A stretch of 64,000 bases of DNA from Anaerocolumna sp. MB42-C2 (GTDB taxonomy: Bacteria > Bacillota > Clostridia > Lachnospirales > Lachnospiraceae): contig NZ_CP133190.1 of the NCBI RefSeq assembly GCF_030913705.1, positions 2,557,501 through 2,621,500 of the forward strand, given 5' to 3'. The position numbers and the translations under genes are program-made. The notes under the pieces were generated by a model. It saw only the letters and a program-made list of their open reading frames with translations. It did no database searches and was not told where the DNA came from. Positions 60,959 through 64,000 of the stretch are shown in pieces; within the stretch, counting starts at the first letter, position 1; the number at the start of each line of letters is the position of its first letter.

Positions 60959-62338
60959 TCATAATCCATTAATCCATGCAGCAATATCCATAATTACCTG
61001 AGGTTCTACATGGTTTGGGGCATAATAAACTGAAATATCGGGAATTCCGTTTGCTGAAATCTGGTTGGGCATAAACAGATGGCTAAGACCCTCATAGAGG
61101 TGATAAGTAACATTATTACGTCCTTCCAGAGTCGTCTGCCATAGTTTATAGTCTTTGTCCGGATAGATTTGAAAATCAGCACTGCCCTGCAGAATAAGCA
61201 TTGGAACTTCTAAATTTTTTACTATTGCCATGCTGTCAATGTCGTTAAGACTTTTCCAGTAGTTTCCTGTAGCGCCCAGGATATAATCCGTACCGGTTGC
61301 ATCTTTGGCTTTTGTTTTTTCAATCTCAGCTTCAATCTGCTTAAGTGAATCATTTTTTTGCTGTTCGGTTAGTGTATTTTCCGCATCGATTGCTGCTTTG
61401 CACTGGTCAAGCATTATGTCCTGTAAGGAGCGTAAGGAGCCGGCCATCGATATAAAACCTTTTATTTGGAAATTATCGTTAGCAATTTTAGGTGCCAGCA
61501 TTCCACCAAGACTGTGTCCTAATAAATAGATCCGTTCTGTATCCACCCTTTTATCATTACAGAGCATTTTAACTGCAGCCGCCGCATCATCCAGCACCTC
61601 ATATTCAATTGTATCCCCTCCATCGGCAGGATATTGATAGGTAGATTTATTATAACGAAGTGTTGCTATCCCTTGTTCGGCAAGACCAAAAGCAATATCT
61701 TCGAATGGGCGGTTTGGTACAGGTCCAAGCGACTCATTCATGTCATGAGCTCCGGAACCTTGTATCATTATAACTACCGGAGGTTTCTGCACACCTTTTG
61801 GCAGGGTGAGCATACCCGGCAGTTTTTTCTCACCGACAGTGACCGGAATTTCTTCCCACTTATCTGAAGTCTGAGGTTTCGGCGGAGCCTTTGGTACAAA
61901 ATTAGTCCAAATGCCAACAGGTACACCACTAGAATTATAGCTGATTGTTATAATTATATTATAAAGTGTGCATTCAACCTCTTCCGCTACGATACTCATG
62001 TTTTCCTTCTGGGAATACTTGCAGCTAATAACCTTGCCAGGTTTGCCGGTCTGTACCATTATCTCATCCCAGCCTTGTTTCAACGCACTTTTTGTAATAC
62101 TCTTTCTTATCTGTTCGGCAGAATCTTTATAAAAGTCATCGAAATTCCCCTTTATAAATTGAGATACATAATTGGAAGTGCGCTTTTCTAAAACCGCTTT
62201 ATTATTTGATGTATTTGTTGTGTTACCGGTATTACTTTTTGCAATAACTCTTATTGGGTTATTGCTCACGCTGAGACTTAAAACCATTACAATAGTAAAT
62301 GTTAAAATTAATTTAAATTTCTTTGCAATTGTAAGCAT
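60959..62338 (-). CDS. Secreted DUF3887 plus alpha/beta hydrolase
   Basis: A 459-residue exported protein. The start has AAGGAG 7 bases upstream. The signal peptide ends near VIAKS. Residues 45-150 are a DUF3887-like domain. The alpha/beta-hydrolase domain follows: oxyanion region VIMIQGSGAHDMN, nucleophile elbow GHSLGG, an acid in LILQGSADFQIYPDKDY and the His in LYEGLSHLFM. Esterase or peptidase activity on an external substrate is likely. The promoter upstream is flanked by two SdpR-type palindromes. Confidence 0.88.
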   Translation of the reverse strand: MLTIAKKFKLILTFTIVMVLSLSVSNNPIRVIAKSNTGNTTNTSNNKAVLEKRTSNYVSQFIKGNFDDFYKDSAEQIRKSITKSALKQGWDEIMVQTGKPGKVISCKYSQKENMSIVAEEVECTLYNIIITISYNSSGVPVGIWTNFVPKAPPKPQTSDKWEEIPVTVGEKKLPGMLTLPKGVQKPPVVIMIQGSGAHDMNESLGPVPNRPFEDIAFGLAEQGIATLRYNKSTYQYPADGGDTIEYEVLDDAAAAVKMLCNDKRVDTERIYLLGHSLGGMLAPKIANDNFQIKGFISMAGSLRSLQDIMLDQCKAAIDAENTLTEQQKNDSLKQIEAEIEKTKAKDATGTDYILGATGNYWKSLNDIDSMAIVKNLEVPMLILQGSADFQIYPDKDYKLWQTTLEGRNNVTYHLYEGLSHLFMPNQISANGIPDISVYYAPNHVEPQVIMDIAAWINGL

Positions 62339-62382
62339 ATCATTACTCCTTCGCTTTAATATAATTTTATTTATGTACTACT

Positions 62383-62527
62383 TCAGAAATACAGTGAGTA
62401 AATAATTAAGATAAGAACTCTTAATGTTACAATAACGGTAAATATCTTAACAAAAGGATACCTGCCGAACGAACTTAATATCATAATGAATCCTGTGAGC
62501 AGAGAATCACACCAAGGGTAATCCCAT
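62383..62527 (-). pseudogene. Leader ORF, probably a frameshifted small membrane peptide
   Basis: ATG at 62527 has a strong ribosome site (AAGAGGTG, 5 bases) but stops after MGLPLV. In the next frame, 40 further codons are open and hydrophobic (LLTGFIMILSSFGRYP, then KIFTVIVTLRVLILIIYSLY) up to a TGA at 62383. One base lost near 62512 would give a 47-residue membrane peptide. It is the first frame after the SdpR-flanked promoter, before the hydrolase. Confidence 0.4.
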
Positions 62528-62541
62528 TAAATCACCTCTTT

Positions 62542-62565
62542 CTATTTAGGATTTTATCTAAATAC
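62542..62565 (-). promoter_or_regulatory. SdpR-type operator, downstream site of the hydrolase promoter
   Basis: CTATTTAGG-N6-TCTAAATAC, one step from the perfect 9-6-9 palindrome, directly after the -10 box on the minus strand, the same geometry as at sdpR. Confidence 0.75.
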
Positions 62566-62594
62566 ATTTTACTTCTATTACCACTTACTGTCAA
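62566..62594 (-). promoter_or_regulatory. Promoter of the secreted hydrolase unit
   Basis: Minus strand: consensus -35 TTGACA (62594-62589), 17-base spacer, -10 TAAAAT (62571-62566), sandwiched between two SdpR-type palindromes. Confidence 0.75.
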
Positions 62595-62597
62595 TGA

Positions 62598-62621
62598 CTA
62601 TTTAGATATTTTTCTAAATAG
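62598..62621 (-). promoter_or_regulatory. SdpR-type operator, upstream site of the hydrolase promoter
   Basis: CTATTTAGA-N6-TCTAAATAG, perfect arms identical to those at 59941-59964, four bases upstream of the -35 box. Confidence 0.8.
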
Positions 62622-62680
62622 CTTGAACGCATGAGTAAACTATTAGCTCTGCATAATTTGTATACTTTGGTCCGAAAATG

Positions 62681-64000
62681 TTAAACTTGCGAACGCCGGG
62701 GATGCAAATTGAATAATTCTAAGAGAGCTGATATCAATAATAGTAAAAAAAGCAGCAAAAAAACAAAACTGCAAATAATTAATGTCCGGGGCATCCACAC
62801 CCATACCATGTAATAGTTATAACCGGCCAGGTATGGCCAGAACCCTAAAGCTAACGTCATTCCAAGACATAATACACCTTTCATTATTAACAGGGATTTT
62901 TTAAATTTAGTTTTGGACTTCCTCTTTTTAGAGACATCTTTTTTTGACGTCTTTTGCCGAATTATAATTAGGATAATAAGTACTGCTCCTATAACAATAC
63001 CTATACTTAGAAATTTATCTAACGGCCCATTTATTGAATTCTGTCGATACGAACTCTCACCCAAAAAAGCCCTCATAATGTTCTGAGATATATCAACCGT
63101 GTGATTACCTTGAATATTGGACATAACACATACTGATCTACCAGTTTCAGGCATTATGATAATGTTTGATGAATAACTTGGGTTACTGCCACTATGAGTA
63201 ATCATTTTCCCATCTGCTGATGTTTCCCAGCCATATGTATAATAAACCGGCTTCTTTCTAAATTGACTTATTACGATTGTATTATCTTCCTCTATTTCAT
63301 GAGATTTTTTAATTAATCTTGACAATTGTTCCGGTACATCCTCTCCCCCCATTTGAGCATTTAACCATAAACCCATATCAGAAGAACAGGTTATTAAATA
63401 TCCGTCAGCCAGGCATCCCTGATAGCGGGGAGCATTATATTCTCTTGCTTTCATAAAAAACTGCGAATAACCTTGGGCCATTTTACCGGTATTGATTGCA
63501 TATGGATAATCAAAAGTACTATTTTTCATTCCCAGAGGAAACAGAATTCTATCTGTAACAAAGTCTTCATATTTTTCTCCTGTTACGGCTTCTATTATAT
63601 ATGCCAGCAGATCATACCCAATATTAGCATATTCGTATTGTGTACCCGGCATAAAATCAAGCTCTGTTCCCTCCGTAAGTCTGACCGTTTCTTCAAGGAG
63701 ATCTTCTGACGTTCCTTCCGGGAAATGATTCATTATGCTACTGCGTAACCCACTGGTATGCTGAAGTAATTGTTTTATCGTCACTTTCACATTTTGGTCC
63801 TGATATCTCACATGAAACCACGGTACATATTTTGATACATTATCATCAATGGATATTACCCCATCATCCTCCAGAATAAGTACGGCAAGGGCTGTAAATG
63901 CTTTTGTTGTTGAGCCAAGTTCGTATAGGGTATTCTCAGTTGCTTTTTTCCCATCATTTATATCAGCATAACCAAAATTATAATAGCTCGCATCCGATCC
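62681..64000 (-). CDS. Beta-lactamase-fold serine hydrolase with C-terminal membrane helices (partial)
   Basis: The frame is open to the right edge, so the N-terminus is missing. The visible 439 codons show S-x-x-K as ELGSTTKAFTALAVL (about 63885), then LLQHTSGL, Y-x-N as YEYANIGYDLLAYI, and a third-box region MITHSGSNPSYSSN. Three hydrophobic helices follow in the last 120 residues, with a Lys/Ser-rich cytoplasmic loop (SKKDVSKKRKSK). An outward-facing, membrane-anchored hydrolase of the PBP4*/esterase type. It ends 60 bases before the SdpR-flanked promoter. Confidence 0.88.
   Translation of the reverse strand, partial: GSDASYYNFGYADINDGKKATENTLYELGSTTKAFTALAVLILEDDGVISIDDNVSKYVPWFHVRYQDQNVKVTIKQLLQHTSGLRSSIMNHFPEGTSEDLLEETVRLTEGTELDFMPGTQYEYANIGYDLLAYIIEAVTGEKYEDFVTDRILFPLGMKNSTFDYPYAINTGKMAQGYSQFFMKAREYNAPRYQGCLADGYLITCSSDMGLWLNAQMGGEDVPEQLSRLIKKSHEIEEDNTIVISQFRKKPVYYTYGWETSADGKMITHSGSNPSYSSNIIIMPETGRSVCVMSNIQGNHTVDISQNIMRAFLGESSYRQNSINGPLDKFLSIGIVIGAVLIILIIIRQKTSKKDVSKKRKSKTKFKKSLLIMKGVLCLGMTLALGFWPYLAGYNYYMVWVWMPRTLIICSFVFLLLFLLLLISALLELFNLHPRRSQV

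Overview
The window looks like a chromosomal stretch of an AT-rich, Gram-positive anaerobe of the Clostridia, most likely a Lachnospiraceae or Lachnoclostridium-like species. That placement is inferred from gene content: encapsulin with encapsulated ferritin and superoxide reductase, sulfatase, GH31, BlaI/M56, KtrAB, YuaF/flotillin, and strong AGGAGG ribosome sites. No rRNA, tRNA, CRISPR array or prophage was seen.

Layout. 0-4 kb: ABC ATPase, large secreted CARDB-like protein and small membrane protein, running off the left edge. 4-12.6 kb: two AI-2E-type membrane proteins, a cytidylate-kinase-like protein, and a MoxR / DUF58 / transglutaminase operon. 12.6-16.5 kb: an ion unit (Pit, DUF47, KtrB, KtrA), divergent from a KdpDE-like two-component pair and a secreted serine hydrolase. 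21-24 kb: nitroreductase, then encapsulated ferritin, encapsulin and desulfoferrodoxin behind a Fur/PerR-like operator. 24-28 kb: DUF975 protein, chemoreceptor, broken aldo/keto reductase. 28-34 kb: sulfatase and sodium symporter opposite a ROK regulator, then a MarR unit. 34-41 kb: RecQ, MBL hydrolase, TetR, BlaI with an M56-NlpC/P60 fusion, cupin. 42-51 kb: carbohydrate genes (AraC, two TIM-barrel isomerases, Gfo/Idh dehydrogenase, secreted protein, GH31, AraC). 51-56 kb: a group II intron placed after the terminator of a YuaF/flotillin pair. 56-60 kb: lipoprotein and a chemoreceptor gene split by a nonsense codon. 60-64 kb: SdpR/SdpI, a secreted alpha/beta hydrolase and a partial serine hydrolase.

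The most unusual content is between and in front of genes. (1) Three copies of a compact RNA-like element (15332-15398, 29606-29681, 32957-33026), each directly 5' of a start codon and in the gene's sense. They share a potential H-type pseudoknot and a following helix whose pairs change together. (2) Three copies of a 163-165 bp element with GTTACTGTTCA/TGAACAGTAAC ends and internal hairpins. (3) A family of AATTG-type hairpins in front of at least four genes. (4) A 9-6-9 palindrome directly after the -10 box of both the sdpRI promoter and the neighbouring hydrolase promoter, suggesting a small SdpR regulon. Coordinates and motifs were read by eye; functions of recognised families rest on general knowledge, and links between neighbours are inference.
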